Assembly: GCF_900182745.1 (NCBI RefSeq)
Contig: NZ_FXTY01000008.1
Span: 1 to 64,000 of the forward strand
Direction: 5' to 3'
Length of the DNA stretch: 64,000 nt
DNA from: Shimia sagamensis
GTDB lineage: Bacteria; Pseudomonadota; Alphaproteobacteria; Rhodobacterales; Rhodobacteraceae
The notes under the pieces were generated by a model that saw only the letters and a list, made by a program, of their open reading frames with translations, was not told the DNA's origin and ran no database searches. The translations under genes were made by a program, and so were the position numbers. Within the stretch, counting starts at the first letter, position 1. Each line of letters opens with the position of its first letter. Shown one piece after another: positions 1 through 7,727 of this stretch.

Positions 1-38
1 GCGCATGAATACCGATTGTGCATGAAGGGGCTGACCTG

Positions 39-359
39 ATGCCAAGCGCGCGGTTCCTGCTGGCGGTGGTGGCCCTTGTTCTGATCGCGAGCGGTATTTC
101 AGGCTGGCAGGGCTTTCGCGCCGGTAAGGCTGCCTGTGAGTCCGCAAACGCTGCCGCATTGCGCGATACCCAGACAGACCTGTTTGACGCAGCTGACCAA
201 CTCAGCGTCACCAATGCGCGCCTTGTGGCTCAAGAGGTGGCGCAAAAGGCCAAATCAGAAGGAATAGAGAATGAAGCCCGCGATGATCAAGCCCCTAGCC
301 GTGTGCCTTCTGATGTCAGCTTGCGGCGGCTCCAAAGGCGTTGGGGCTCTACGTATTGA
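39..359 (+). CDS. Rz-like inner-membrane spanin (phage lysis remnant)
   Basis: Probable inner-membrane spanin of a phage lysis cassette; such proteins link to an outer-membrane lipoprotein partner to breach the outer membrane. The ATG at 39 gives 106 residues: one N-terminal membrane segment (about residues 4-21) followed by a hydrophilic, Ala/Gln/Asp-rich stretch that suits a periplasmic helix. A GTG at 18 in the same frame would add seven residues. The main support is architecture: a lipoprotein gene starts inside its 3' third in another frame, the classic Rz/Rz1 layout. No holin or endolysin is visible because the window begins here. Direct similarity to a named Rz family is not evident, so the call rests on organisation. 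Confidence 0.5.
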   Translation: MPSARFLLAVVALVLIASGISGWQGFRAGKAACESANAAALRDTQTDLFDAADQLSVTNARLVAQEVAQKAKSEGIENEARDDQAPSRVPSDVSLRRLQRRWGSTY

Positions 360-528
360 GCCGCTCCCAGCTACAGTCACCAGCTCTTGTACAGATCCGC
401 GCGCGTTCTTGAGGGCAGGGGATTGGGAAATCATTGCCGGGCGATTGGGTGATGAGCTGATTTCGTGCAACGGCAAACGGGGCTTAGCCGTCGAGGCATA
501 TGATGGGGTGCGTCACGCGCTCAATTAG
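271..528 (+). CDS. Rz1-like outer-membrane spanin lipoprotein overlapping the upstream gene
   Basis: An 85-residue lipoprotein with a signal peptide and lipobox LMSAC, placing the acylated Cys at about residue 18. It begins 88 bases before the end of the Rz-like gene, in a different frame. A purine-rich ribosome binding stretch (GAAGGAATAGAG) precedes the ATG. Mature Rz1 proteins are often proline-rich; this one has only a few prolines, so it could also be an unrelated small lipoprotein. With its neighbour it looks like the end of a lysis cassette from a decayed prophage that extends left of the window. Confidence 0.5.
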   Translation: MKPAMIKPLAVCLLMSACGGSKGVGALRIEPLPATVTSSCTDPRAFLRAGDWEIIAGRLGDELISCNGKRGLAVEAYDGVRHALN

Positions 529-777
529 AGGTGGATTGCCATTAATCAAAATTGAACTCTGCTGGCATTACGGCAATTGGGAGTTTTAGGGGGGGAGGCA
601 CACCGTAAAGGGTAATGAAAACCCTGCTACATATCATGAACATTGGGGAAACGTAGCGCGTACGGTTAAGGCTTTTTTAATTTGTTTTTAATATAAATTT
701 GATCTGTTGGTATCGCGAACTGCCAGCGTCACTTCAAATTGTAACAAGTAAAGAAGGTTATTTGTGGAGTACCCGAA
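529..777. other. intergenic, AT-rich
   Basis: No gene is supported here. The stretch from about 670 to 750 is clearly AT-richer than its surroundings and may hold the promoter of the gene at 778, but no confident -35/-10 pair was identified. Confidence 0.4.
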
Positions 778-1176
778 ATGACGAAACGCATTTTTGAGGG
801 TGGGGAGGAACTAAATTATCTGGGTGAGATAGGAAGCAAGAAAGATGTGGCCGAACTCATTGCCCTAGCGGGGATGTCGCCGGAAGAACGACAGACTTAC
901 TTCTTGGAAGAAGCGCTAAATACAATTCTTGAGAGTATTGAAGATTACGAGAAAGACACACTAATTCCTCTTGTCGAAGAATCTGAAGCCTGTGAAGTTG
1001 TGGCCATAAACCGCTCTCATCTTCAACGCTGGGTGACCACGTTGATGGATATTCCCAATTTTGTATTGAATGATGCACTGACTACACTGTTGGTTGATAT
1101 GGTTGGCACCAAAGACGTGGAAGGTCACTCTCTAGACATAATACCTGAAGGTTATCCGCCTCTGCGGATCCTCTAG
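778..1176 (+). CDS. hypothetical acidic protein, 132 residues
   Basis: I do not recognise this protein. It is strongly acidic, predicted soluble and mostly helical, with many Glu/Asp residues between positions 8 and 70, and has no signal peptide or membrane segment. It starts with ATG; a GTGGAG stretch eight to twelve bases upstream may serve as a weak ribosome binding site. It stands alone between AT-rich DNA and a decayed repeat region, so its neighbours give no functional clue. It is probably a real gene: the frame is open throughout and composition is protein-like. Confidence 0.6.
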   Translation: MTKRIFEGGEELNYLGEIGSKKDVAELIALAGMSPEERQTYFLEEALNTILESIEDYEKDTLIPLVEESEACEVVAINRSHLQRWVTTLMDIPNFVLNDALTTLLVDMVGTKDVEGHSLDIIPEGYPPLRIL

Positions 1177-1603
1177 TCGAAGGGACGCGCTAGTTGATCT
1201 GCTGAAGGGAGGGCAGGACTCGTCGGCCGAAAGGTTGGCGGGTTTTGTTCGGTGCGGCTAGGCGGCTACCAGCCCAAACTCAACCTTCACACTAGGCGCA
1301 ACGAAATATTTGCTGCGGTTGCGAGAATTAGCGGCTAATTTCCCGTAAACGGCCATTCAGCAGGCTGCTACGGCCCTGGCTGATGCTGCGGCCGGCTCCA
1401 AGGTCAGCGAAGCGCAGTTTGCGACCTTTGTAAAGTCTGGTCGCTTGGCTGCCAGCATAGTCAGTGAACGGTCCATTGCGGGTCTTCACCGCCTTCTCAA
1501 GTTGCAGCTGCGCGCCGCGCCGTTCCTGACATTCGCTGAAGCTGAGAATTGACCAAATTCATTTCTCCAACCATGATTAGCTTAACAAGGAGCCCTTGAT
1601 CCC
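1177..1603. other. intergenic with partial dispersed repeat
   Basis: No intact gene. Bases about 1412-1437 (a GCGCAG...TTTGCGACCTTTG block) match the start of the longer repeats at 2241 and 6351, so this is a fragment of the same decayed repeat family. The rest is unassigned. Confidence 0.45.
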
Positions 1604-2140
1604 ATGACCTTTGGAAATATCGTCTTCGTCACTATTGTTTTTGCTGCTTTGGCAAAAACCGTGTCGGCAGAAAGTCTAATCCTGCCCTCGCGCGAGACTC
1701 CGATTCCTGAAACAACGAATGGCGTTCCTCATGTTCAACTGGGAATTAGGCCAGACCCAGATATATCTGAAAAACTACTTGAACGTGTCGCGCAGTTTCC
1801 TGGGGTCAACACCGGGCCGACGAGAGTTTCTCTTCCAGGTGCGGTTGGGTTTCAGTTGGAAGATGGTATGTTTTTGGCACATCCAGAGGTTATTGTAGGT
1901 GGTCGCGAGTTTGCGCATCTCCACCCTGACGGAAGTTTGCATGCGTCGCTAGATCCGGACCTGGCAAAAAAGGCTGTTCAGGCAGGTTGGGCGATTGCGC
2001 ATCCTTGGGCAAAGCAGCGTGAAGGGTGGGGCGGATTTGTCATGATTTACACACCAACAAACGTAGAAGAGCTCGACATTGTAATGGAGCTGGTTGCTCA
2101 ATCATACAATTATGTAACAGGCCGTGCGATCATCCCATAG
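1604..2140 (+). CDS. secreted DUF5519 ('luciferase' domain) family protein
   Basis: A 178-residue protein with an N-terminal signal peptide (hydrophobic residues 4-20, cleavage likely after VSA). Residues about 60-172 match the DUF5519 family: the HLHPDGSLHASLDP block, followed by an AxxAxxxGWAxxHPW block, is the family hallmark. The name 'luciferase' is attached to this family, but a light-producing role should not be inferred here. An AAGGAG motif precedes the ATG. There is no operon partner: the gene sits between two repeat fragments. Family assignment is good; function is unknown. Confidence 0.7.
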   Translation: MTFGNIVFVTIVFAALAKTVSAESLILPSRETPIPETTNGVPHVQLGIRPDPDISEKLLERVAQFPGVNTGPTRVSLPGAVGFQLEDGMFLAHPEVIVGGREFAHLHPDGSLHASLDPDLAKKAVQAGWAIAHPWAKQREGWGGFVMIYTPTNVEELDIVMELVAQSYNYVTGRAIIP

Positions 2141-2240
2141 TCCAACTGGTCTCCATACGGCCCAAAGCAGTCACTCAAGCGCTTTGGCTGGCAGCGGCAG
2201 AAAGCTCACTTTCCAACGGATGATGCGCGCGGCACGAGCG

Positions 2241-2392
2241 GCAGCAATGCGCAGATTGCGACCTTTGCAAAGTCCGCCCTTCGGCCAGGTAACATAGCTC
2301 TCGATAGCTGCGTCGCCGCATAAAATGCCGTCATTGATGAGAGTTGCAGCGAAATTCGGCGGGGGGTGCAACTGTGCTGGACAAACTCGCCT
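2241..2392 (+). repeat. dispersed intergenic repeat R1, copy A
   Basis: About 150 bases that align along nearly their whole length with 6351-6500. Shared blocks include AATGCGCAGATTGCGACC, CATTGATGAG and AGCGAAATTC followed by a run of G. Partial copies lie at about 1412, 4540-4597 (inverted) and 7704-7765. No protein is encoded. Confidence 0.65.
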
Positions 2393-2489
2393 TTTAAAGC
2401 GTTGCATTGAAGGACTGCTTCCGGGACGACCGCGCCATTCATCAGCGCGTGGCCAAAACGCCGTGAATTGAACTTCTGCCAAATTTGGA

Positions 2490-2930
2490 TCAATTCGCCA
2501 ATGTTGCCAGCAGAACATCAAGTGTTTCTTCTGGCTGCCCCAAAAGGGCGAGCCCATCGGCTTCAGAATCTTGGACCAGCGGTACAACAGAACCTATGTC
2601 AATCCAGGAACGTACGAACACGGCACTCAATTCTCGACTTATGTTCGTAGGTGCGATGTATACGACAAGCGATTGCAAATCAGATCGAATAAGCCGTTCT
2701 GTTAATCGGGCCTGCATACCCATAAACTGAACATAGTCTTTTTCGAAACCAGTGACCTCGGTCATATTGACCAGTTGTTTTTGGCCCGCGACATAGTCTG
2801 GATGCGAAACGTAGGTTTCCGTTGCAATTAACGTATCGTTGATAGCGACGTAGCCAAAGTATCGAACCACAACAAGGCCGCGTTGGGGGAAGATTGTAAA
2901 TTCTACAGGCATAACTTTTTCTAGACCCAT
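2490..2930 (-). CDS. hypothetical protein, possible STAS/SpoIIAA-like fold
   Basis: A 146-residue cytoplasmic protein without signal peptide or membrane segment. The pattern (an early beta-rich stretch VEFTIFPQRGLVVVRYFG, a D/N-rich loop, and an LVNMTEVTGF segment followed by helices) recalls small SpoIIAA-like (STAS) proteins common in roseobacters, but this is an impression of fold, not a motif match. An alternative start is the Met at residue 7 (base 2912). It is monocistronic and faces a repeat on its 3' side. Function unknown. Confidence 0.55.
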   Translation of the reverse strand: MGLEKVMPVEFTIFPQRGLVVVRYFGYVAINDTLIATETYVSHPDYVAGQKQLVNMTEVTGFEKDYVQFMGMQARLTERLIRSDLQSLVVYIAPTNISRELSAVFVRSWIDIGSVVPLVQDSEADGLALLGQPEETLDVLLATLAN

Positions 2931-3131
2931 TTGGCTGGCGCCAATTCACGCGCTATCTATCGCTGTTCAGTAAAGCAGACATTCAAGCTTGTTGGAGACC
3001 TATATTCGTAGCGCAGCATCCGTTGTTTTGGACACAATCCGGACGTTAGGCAATCCCTGATTGCCAAACTCGCTACTGTCAGGTCTCAAGGACGGCTGAG
3101 CGGACAAACAGGTTAGGCGCATGAAGGTCTG

Positions 3132-3578
3132 CTATTGGGCTTGCACACCATTGATAATCTTCGCATCGCTTTTGCTGGACGCCATCAGCCACCAAGCAAG
3201 TAGCGGAAAACCTACCAGTTCGAATATCAGTGACGGGGCAATGGCAGCACTAAATAGGACCTCAGTTTCCATGCCACTCAGTCGAAACAGTCCCGCGGTT
3301 GCGATCATAGCCGACAGAATAATCAGTGTCGGGCGAAGCCTGCGTAGAGCAAAGCCGCCGATCACAAACACAGCGCCGACTGCGAACCAGACCCCGCCGA
3401 TGAATCGAATGTGGCTGTCTTGGGTTTGAAAGGTTGCCGCATCCGTGATCGCAACAAAATCGCGCGTCGATTGCCACCCCAGTGTCTTAATCCCGCCCAG
3501 GCCGATATTCAGTCCCAAAAAGATAATGGCAGCGCCAATTATCACAACAACCGCGTTCAGTAAGTTTGTCTTGTGCAT
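3132..3578 (-). CDS. DUF4345 family membrane protein
   Basis: An integral membrane protein of 148 residues with four predicted membrane helices (near residues 6-25, 57-77, 84-103 and 113-132). The GLNIGLGGIKTLGW segment after the first helix and the FRFIGGVWFAVGAV-like segment match the DUF4345 pattern. I place the start at the ATG at 3578, which has GAGG upstream; a TTG at 3593 in frame would add five residues. It is divergent from a TetR regulator with a repeated operator-like site between them, so it is probably that regulator's target. The role of the family is unknown. Confidence 0.75.
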   Translation of the reverse strand: MHKTNLLNAVVVIIGAAIIFLGLNIGLGGIKTLGWQSTRDFVAITDAATFQTQDSHIRFIGGVWFAVGAVFVIGGFALRRLRPTLIILSAMIATAGLFRLSGMETEVLFSAAIAPSLIFELVGFPLLAWWLMASSKSDAKIINGVQAQ

Positions 3579-3607
3579 GTCACTTTTCCTCAATGCATAC
3601 CCGATGG

Positions 3608-3690
3608 GCGATTAATATTTGGCACGCGTCCTATATTATTTCTATCTTGCAAGGGCAAGCATTAATTGGTACGCGTTACATATTAATCTT
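3608..3690. promoter_or_regulatory. candidate TetR operator pair between DUF4345 and tetR genes
   Basis: Two similar sites lie about 50 bases apart: 3611-3640 (ATTAATATTTGGCACGCGTC...) and 3661-3687 (ATTAATTGGTACGCGTTACA...). Each has an ACGCGT core flanked by AT-rich ATTAAT-like arms. Divergent TetR/target gene pairs are typically controlled from such duplicated imperfect palindromes. Confidence 0.5.
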
Positions 3691-3704
3691 GAAAGGGTCC
3701 AACC

Positions 3705-4301
3705 ATGGCTAAATCTGCTGGCAGGCCAACCCGCACCAAGGCTGAAATTCAGGAGTTCCGATCAAAGATTGGGAAGCACGCGCTTGAGATTTACCGAGCG
3801 GAGGGCTTCGGAGCGGTTTCAATGCGCCGTTTAGCCAAGGAGGTCGGCTGCGCCCCGATGACAATCTATGCGCATTTCGAGGGAAAGACGGATATTCTAA
3901 GATTCCTTTGGGCAGACGTACTCAGCGACATGTCTCGTGATATCGAGAAAAAGCTGAAATCGGTCGTTGGAGCGCGTGAACGGCTGCGTACCGCCGCGCA
4001 AACTTTTGTCGAATATTGGATTATTCACCCCGATCATTTTCGACTTGTCTTTATGTCTAACGATGTGACGCGGGCGGATGTCAGTACGTTTATTAAGGAC
4101 GAATGTACATTGGCGTACTTCTTGATTTTTTCGGATTTGTTTCAAGAGGTTATGCCGGAAGATCTTGAAGCTGAAGTTAGGACCGACACGCTCTTATCCG
4201 GAATGATCGGTATCGCTCTTTGTGCGAATACGATCCCCGATTACCCTTGGTCTGACGCATCATCAATGACCGAGCAGTTACTATCGAGCATAATTGAGTA
4301 A
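3705..4301 (+). CDS. TetR/AcrR family transcriptional regulator
   Basis: A 198-residue one-domain-plus-ligand-domain repressor. The N-terminal helix-turn-helix is clear: residues about 20-67 contain the AEGFGAVSMRRLAKEVGCAP block followed by MTIYAHFEGKTDIL, the canonical TetR recognition region. The C-terminal half is helical and variable, as expected for a ligand-binding domain (WIIHPDHFRLVF resembles the TetR_C_33 type). It is divergent from the DUF4345 gene with a repeated operator-like sequence in the gap, implying self-regulation and control of that gene. The ligand cannot be predicted. Confidence 0.9.
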   Translation: MAKSAGRPTRTKAEIQEFRSKIGKHALEIYRAEGFGAVSMRRLAKEVGCAPMTIYAHFEGKTDILRFLWADVLSDMSRDIEKKLKSVVGARERLRTAAQTFVEYWIIHPDHFRLVFMSNDVTRADVSTFIKDECTLAYFLIFSDLFQEVMPEDLEAEVRTDTLLSGMIGIALCANTIPDYPWSDASSMTEQLLSSIIE

Positions 4302-4578
4302 ACCAACTCGCAATTTGATGAAAAGCTGACCTTCGTATATCTCGTAGCATCGGCTGGTCTGGGCTCAGTCCGGTCATTGATAGCAAAATCAGCTGTAGGC
4401 TTTTGGAACGTCTGCTTTAAGGAACGTGAGATTCATAGATTGCAGTTGCAGCATGCTCGCTCCAAGTCAATTCTAGTTGGCCGCTTTGGGCTGAAAATGG
4501 TCATAGCTGCCGTCGAGGGCAACGGTCGCTTAGTCCGCATTGCTGCCCCCCAGACTTCGCTTCAACTCTCATCCATAG
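4302..4578. other. intergenic with decayed repeat
   Basis: No gene is supported. The right end (about 4540-4597) is an inverted partial copy of repeat R1 and leads into the left arm of the inverted duplication. Confidence 0.4.
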
Positions 4579-4662
4579 CCGCTTCTCACGCGGCGTTGTA
4601 GCGTTGGCTGTGTGATCCAAAACCTCCATCGGAGCGTATTTCTAACCAATGGAGGAAAACAT

Positions 4663-4914
4663 ATGAAACGGTTAAAAAAAGAAAGCGCCGTTTGGTCGGC
4701 GATCATGAATGAAACGAAAAACCCGCTAAAGAGCTACTCGCTACCTGTCGCCCACATGATGATGCAAATGTTGGCTTGGATGTGGAGTGCGATTTTCTCA
4801 ATTTCGCTAGGTAGCTTTTTTGTTTTTGGGATCACGTCTGTAGCCCACGTGACCATTATTGCTGGGGTTTTCATTACAATGATGGTTTTTGAAAACGCCG
4901 ACGCCAACCGTTGA
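4663..4914 (+). CDS. small membrane protein, duplicated (copy A)
   Basis: An 83-residue protein. The ATG at 4663 has a strong GGAGG eight bases upstream; an earlier in-frame start at 4612 lacks one. A basic N-terminus is followed by two membrane helices (about residues 31-50 and 52-75), with a Met-rich segment HMMMQMLAWMW at the first. I do not recognise the family. It sits upstream of the DUF3833 lipoprotein gene in both arms of the duplication, so the two are probably functionally linked. Copy B is at 7381-7632. Confidence 0.7.
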   Translation: MKRLKKESAVWSAIMNETKNPLKSYSLPVAHMMMQMLAWMWSAIFSISLGSFFVFGITSVAHVTIIAGVFITMMVFENADANR

Positions 4915-5078
4915 TTATCGCTAGCTGCCCACTCAATGAACGCCGGCGTCGCCTTCCTGAAAAACATGTGAAGGTTTCCATGATTTCATCCCTCACCGTC
5001 ACGATTACTGATTTTGGGGAAATCCTTACTCAAATACCTCGCGGCCTTTGAACGCGCGTTTACATGATAGGATGGAAA

Positions 5079-5603
5079 ATGTCGGTCACCCGCCGCTCTA
5101 TAATTCTGGGCTCTTTTGGACTTGCTGCATGTGCTCGTATGCCCACTTCGCTTGAAGGATCTCTCGAGCCCATCACGCTCGATAAGGCCTTTTCAGGTCG
5201 AGCGAACGGAGCGGGAGTGTTTAGGGTAGACCTAACCGGTTCAGAACGTCGCTTCACCGCACGACTCAACAGTCGCCTGCATGGAGATCGGCTTACGATC
5301 GTTGAAGATTTCGTCTACGATGATGGTGAGGAGAACCGTCTAACATGGGTCTTTGACCGAGCAGGTCCAGGTCGCTGGAAGGGGCAACGCGAAGACACCG
5401 TGGGAGAAGCAGAGGTTATCGAGGCTGGCAACGAAATACGACTTTCATACTTGGCTGACTTTCGTTCAGGCGGCGAAGTTATCAGACTGGGCTTCGAGGA
5501 TGTTATCTATTTCAGCCCAAATGGTCGCGTTATCAACGACGCGATTGTTACAAGGCTCGGCGTTCCAGTCGGGCGCGTACGCTTCGAGATGCAGCCAGTC
5601 TGA
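5079..5603 (+). CDS. DUF3833 family lipoprotein, duplicated (copy A)
   Basis: A 174-residue lipoprotein: MSVTRRSIILGSFGLAAC is a signal sequence with lipobox LAAC, Cys at residue 18. The mature part matches the DUF3833 pattern: LDKAFSGRANGAG, then RLTIVEDFVYDDGEENR, a GxxGxA-like block and a closing FGxPVGxVRFxM-like segment. Members are periplasmic-facing lipoproteins of unknown function that occur near cyclopropane-fatty-acid synthase and stress-regulated genes in related bacteria. I chose the ATG at 5079, preceded by AGGATGG. Copy B at 6693-7217 differs at 10 residues. Confidence 0.8.
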   Translation: MSVTRRSIILGSFGLAACARMPTSLEGSLEPITLDKAFSGRANGAGVFRVDLTGSERRFTARLNSRLHGDRLTIVEDFVYDDGEENRLTWVFDRAGPGRWKGQREDTVGEAEVIEAGNEIRLSYLADFRSGGEVIRLGFEDVIYFSPNGRVINDAIVTRLGVPVGRVRFEMQPV

Positions 5604-5944
5604 CATCGCGGCATCGTGTAAGCTATTCCAAAACACGTGCCCCCAGTTCATACGGATATATAGCGCCTAGTCCTTAAGCCGAACAGAATTCGGCGAGATC
5701 TATGGAGTGAAAAGGTGCCGCGATCGGCAGTAAGCTAGGCAGGAGCTCGTAGCGAAGGAAATGCCTAAGGATTGAACTCCCTAAGGCATGAAAGCTATTC
5801 GAATCGGGATAGGCGCCTGACGAAGCTTGGATTTGACGGAGCAAAATGCGAGAATAGTCGTAGCTTTCAATCTAGAAGCCATAAAACGCATTTTTTACGC
5901 CAATCGTAATCTAAAATCCCGTCATTGAATGTTTTTGTCATGCT

Positions 5945-5965
5945 CTCCTTGGGCACCACATATCC
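5945..5965 (+). repeat. tRNA-3'-end-like direct repeat, candidate att site 1
   Basis: CTCCTTGGGCACCACATA plus TCC. It recurs at 17779-17799 and 25483-25503 in the same orientation. The CTTGGGC-A-CCA part reads like the 3' acceptor strand, discriminator and CCA of a tRNA gene, the usual target of tyrosine integrases; no tRNA body precedes it here. Confidence 0.55.
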
Positions 5966-6350
5966 GCATTAATCTACTGATTTTAAAAAGAAAAAATGGC
6001 GACTTGAAGTTTCAAGCCACCATCTGAGCCACCTTTTGGCTTTCGCTAGGATCACGCTTCTTAAAACAAACACTCCAGCTCTGCGGCCTTCAAGTGAGGC
6101 GTGGAATGCTTATTGCCGCCGAGCTTGTAGTTCTTCAGCCGCTCTTACTTCATCTAGTTACGTCAACCTGGTGAACATTGGACGTTCGCAGCCCGTACTG
6201 CTTGCTTCGATAACGCACGGGTGGTGATACCTACCACATTGATCGAGAAGCCGCCGTTAGATGCCCGTGCATGGTTGTTGCCTGAGCTTGAGGAAAGCAG
6301 CCATCCAAAAGTGAAATACCCCAGCTTCAATGCTGCGCAAGCCATCAAGG

Positions 6351-6500
6351 TCAGCAATGCGCAGATTGCGACCTTTGCAAATTCCGCTTATCAGCTTTTG
6401 AATACAGCCCTCGATCGCTGCGATGCAGTGTGAGAAGCGGTCATTGATGAGGGCTGTAGCGAAATTCAGGGGGGGGGTGGCGTTAGGTGGACAAAGCACA
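6351..6500 (+). repeat. dispersed intergenic repeat R1, copy B
   Basis: Aligns with 2241-2392 over its full length, including AATGCGCAGATTGCGACC, AGCGGTCATTGATGAGGGCT, AGCGAAATTC and the adjoining G-run. Abuts the IS5-type transposase stub. Confidence 0.65.
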
Positions 6501-6505
6501 CTAGT

Positions 6506-6550
6506 TCGCTGCATCTGCGCCTCCGTCAGCCAACATAGATTGCCCATCAT
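6506..6550 (-). pseudogene. IS5-family transposase N-terminal stub
   Basis: Reading the minus strand from 6550, the first residues MMGNLCWLTEAQMQR match the start of IS5-family transposases common in roseobacters (LxWLTxAQMxR). After about 15 residues the frame runs into R1 repeat sequence instead of transposase, so only the 5' end of the gene survives. It marks an old insertion or deletion junction inside the duplication spacer. Confidence 0.55.
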
Positions 6551-6692
6551 AACCCCCTAAAACCGGGACTCTTGAATCATGACTTCGTGACAAGCTCCAT
6601 CAGTTAATGGGTCCTGAACCCAAGGACTAAGAACTGGATAAAGGTATGAACCGGGGGCACGTGTTTTGGAATACCCTACCGGTACCGCTATA

Positions 6693-7217
6693 TCAGGCTG
6701 GCTGCATCTCGAAGCGTACGCGCCCGACTGGAATGCCGAGCCTTGTAACAATCGCGTCGTTGATAACGCGGCCATTTGAACTGAAATAGATAACATCCTC
6801 GAAACCCAGTCTGATAACTTCGCCGCCTGAACGAAAGTCAGCCACGTATGAAAGTCGGATTTCGTTGCCACCCTCGATAACTTCTGCTTCTCCCACGGTG
6901 TCTTCACGTTGCCCCTTCCATCGACCTGGACCTGCTCGGTCAAAGACCCATGTTAGACGGTTCTCCTCACCATCATCGTAGAAGAAATCTTCAACGATTG
7001 TAAGCCGATCTCCATGCAGGCGACTGTTTAGGCGTGCGGTGAAACGACGTTCTGAACCGGTTAGGTCTACCCGAAACACTCCTGCTCCGTTCGCTCGACC
7101 TGAAAAGGCCGTATCGAGCGTGATGGGCGCGAGAGGTCCTTCAGGCGAAGTGGGCATACGAGCACATGCAGCAAGTCCAAAAGAGCCAAGAATTATAGAG
7201 CGGCGGGTGACCGACAT
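6693..7217 (-). CDS. DUF3833 family lipoprotein, duplicated (copy B)
   Basis: 174 residues with the same signal peptide and LAAC lipobox as copy A (5079-5603). Differences cluster in the linker after the Cys (TSPEGPLAPITLDTAF against TSLEGSLEPITLDKAF), with a few conservative changes elsewhere; the conserved DUF3833 blocks are unchanged. It has the same start and length as copy A. Both copies look intact, so either may be functional. The small membrane protein gene lies upstream on the same strand. Confidence 0.8.
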   Translation of the reverse strand: MSVTRRSIILGSFGLAACARMPTSPEGPLAPITLDTAFSGRANGAGVFRVDLTGSERRFTARLNSRLHGDRLTIVEDFFYDDGEENRLTWVFDRAGPGRWKGQREDTVGEAEVIEGGNEIRLSYVADFRSGGEVIRLGFEDVIYFSSNGRVINDAIVTRLGIPVGRVRFEMQPA

Positions 7218-7380
7218 TTTCCAACCTATTATATAAACGCGCGTTCAAAGGTCGCGATGTATTTGAGTAAGGATTTCCCCATATTCAATAATGGTGGCGA
7301 TGAGGGATGAAAGCATGAAACCTTCACATGTCTTTCAAAAAGGCGACGCGGGCGTTCATTGAGTGGGCAGTTAGCGATAA

Positions 7381-7632
7381 TCATCGGTTGGCATCAGCGT
7401 TTTCAAAAGCCATCATTGTAATGAAAACCCCGGCAATAATGGTCACGTGGGCGACAGAGCTGATCCCAAAAACAAAAAAGCTACCAAGCGAAATTGAGAA
7501 GATCACGCTCCACATCCAAGCCAACATTTGCATCATCATGTGGGCGACAGGTAGCGAGTAGCTCTTTAGCGGATTTTTCGTCTCATTCATGATCGCCGAC
7601 CAACCGGCGCTTTCTTCTTTGAACAGTTTCAT
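7381..7632 (-). CDS. small membrane protein, duplicated (copy B)
   Basis: 83 residues, same start context (ATG after GGAGG) and topology as copy A at 4663-4914. It differs at seven positions, four of them in the first ten residues (KLFKEESAG against KRLKKESAV); the membrane region is almost unchanged. It is followed by the DUF3833 lipoprotein gene on the same strand. Function unknown. Confidence 0.7.
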   Translation of the reverse strand: MKLFKEESAGWSAIMNETKNPLKSYSLPVAHMMMQMLAWMWSVIFSISLGSFFVFGISSVAHVTIIAGVFITMMAFENADANR

Positions 7633-7727
7633 TTGTTTTCCTCCATTGTCTAAAATTACGCGCCGCTGGAGGTTTTGGATCACACAGCCAACGCTACAGT
7701 GCCGCGTGTGAAGCGGTCATTGGTCAC

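Larger units (their letters stand above)
4579..5675 (+). repeat. left arm of a 1.1 kb inverted duplication
   Basis: Nearly the same sequence occurs in inverted orientation at 6618-7727. Homology starts in the R1-like border and continues through two genes to a TAGTCCTT motif past the second stop. The two proteins differ at 7 of 83 and 10 of 174 residues between arms, so the duplication is not brand new, yet both frames remain open in both arms. Confidence 0.85.
5676..6617. other. spacer between the two arms of the inverted duplication
   Basis: About 940 bases without an intact gene. It holds the first tRNA-3'-end-like repeat (5945-5965), a repeated block AAGCCACCATCTGAGCCACC (from 6014) and GCTAGGATCACGC (from 6045). 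These two blocks recur at 17639 and 17879. It also holds an R1 repeat copy (6351-6500) and a stub of an IS5-type transposase (6506-6550). Confidence 0.6.
6618..7727 (-). repeat. right arm of the 1.1 kb inverted duplication
   Basis: Inverted counterpart of 4579-5675, carrying the same two genes on the minus strand. Its outer border (7704-7765) is another partial R1 repeat, as is the outer border of the left arm, so the same repeat brackets the whole structure. Confidence 0.85.

Noticed and set aside
6257-6505. Continuation of the minus-strand frame starting at 6550 as a real protein
   Set aside because: Beyond the IS5-like first 15 residues it translates the R1 repeat, which is not coding in its other copies.
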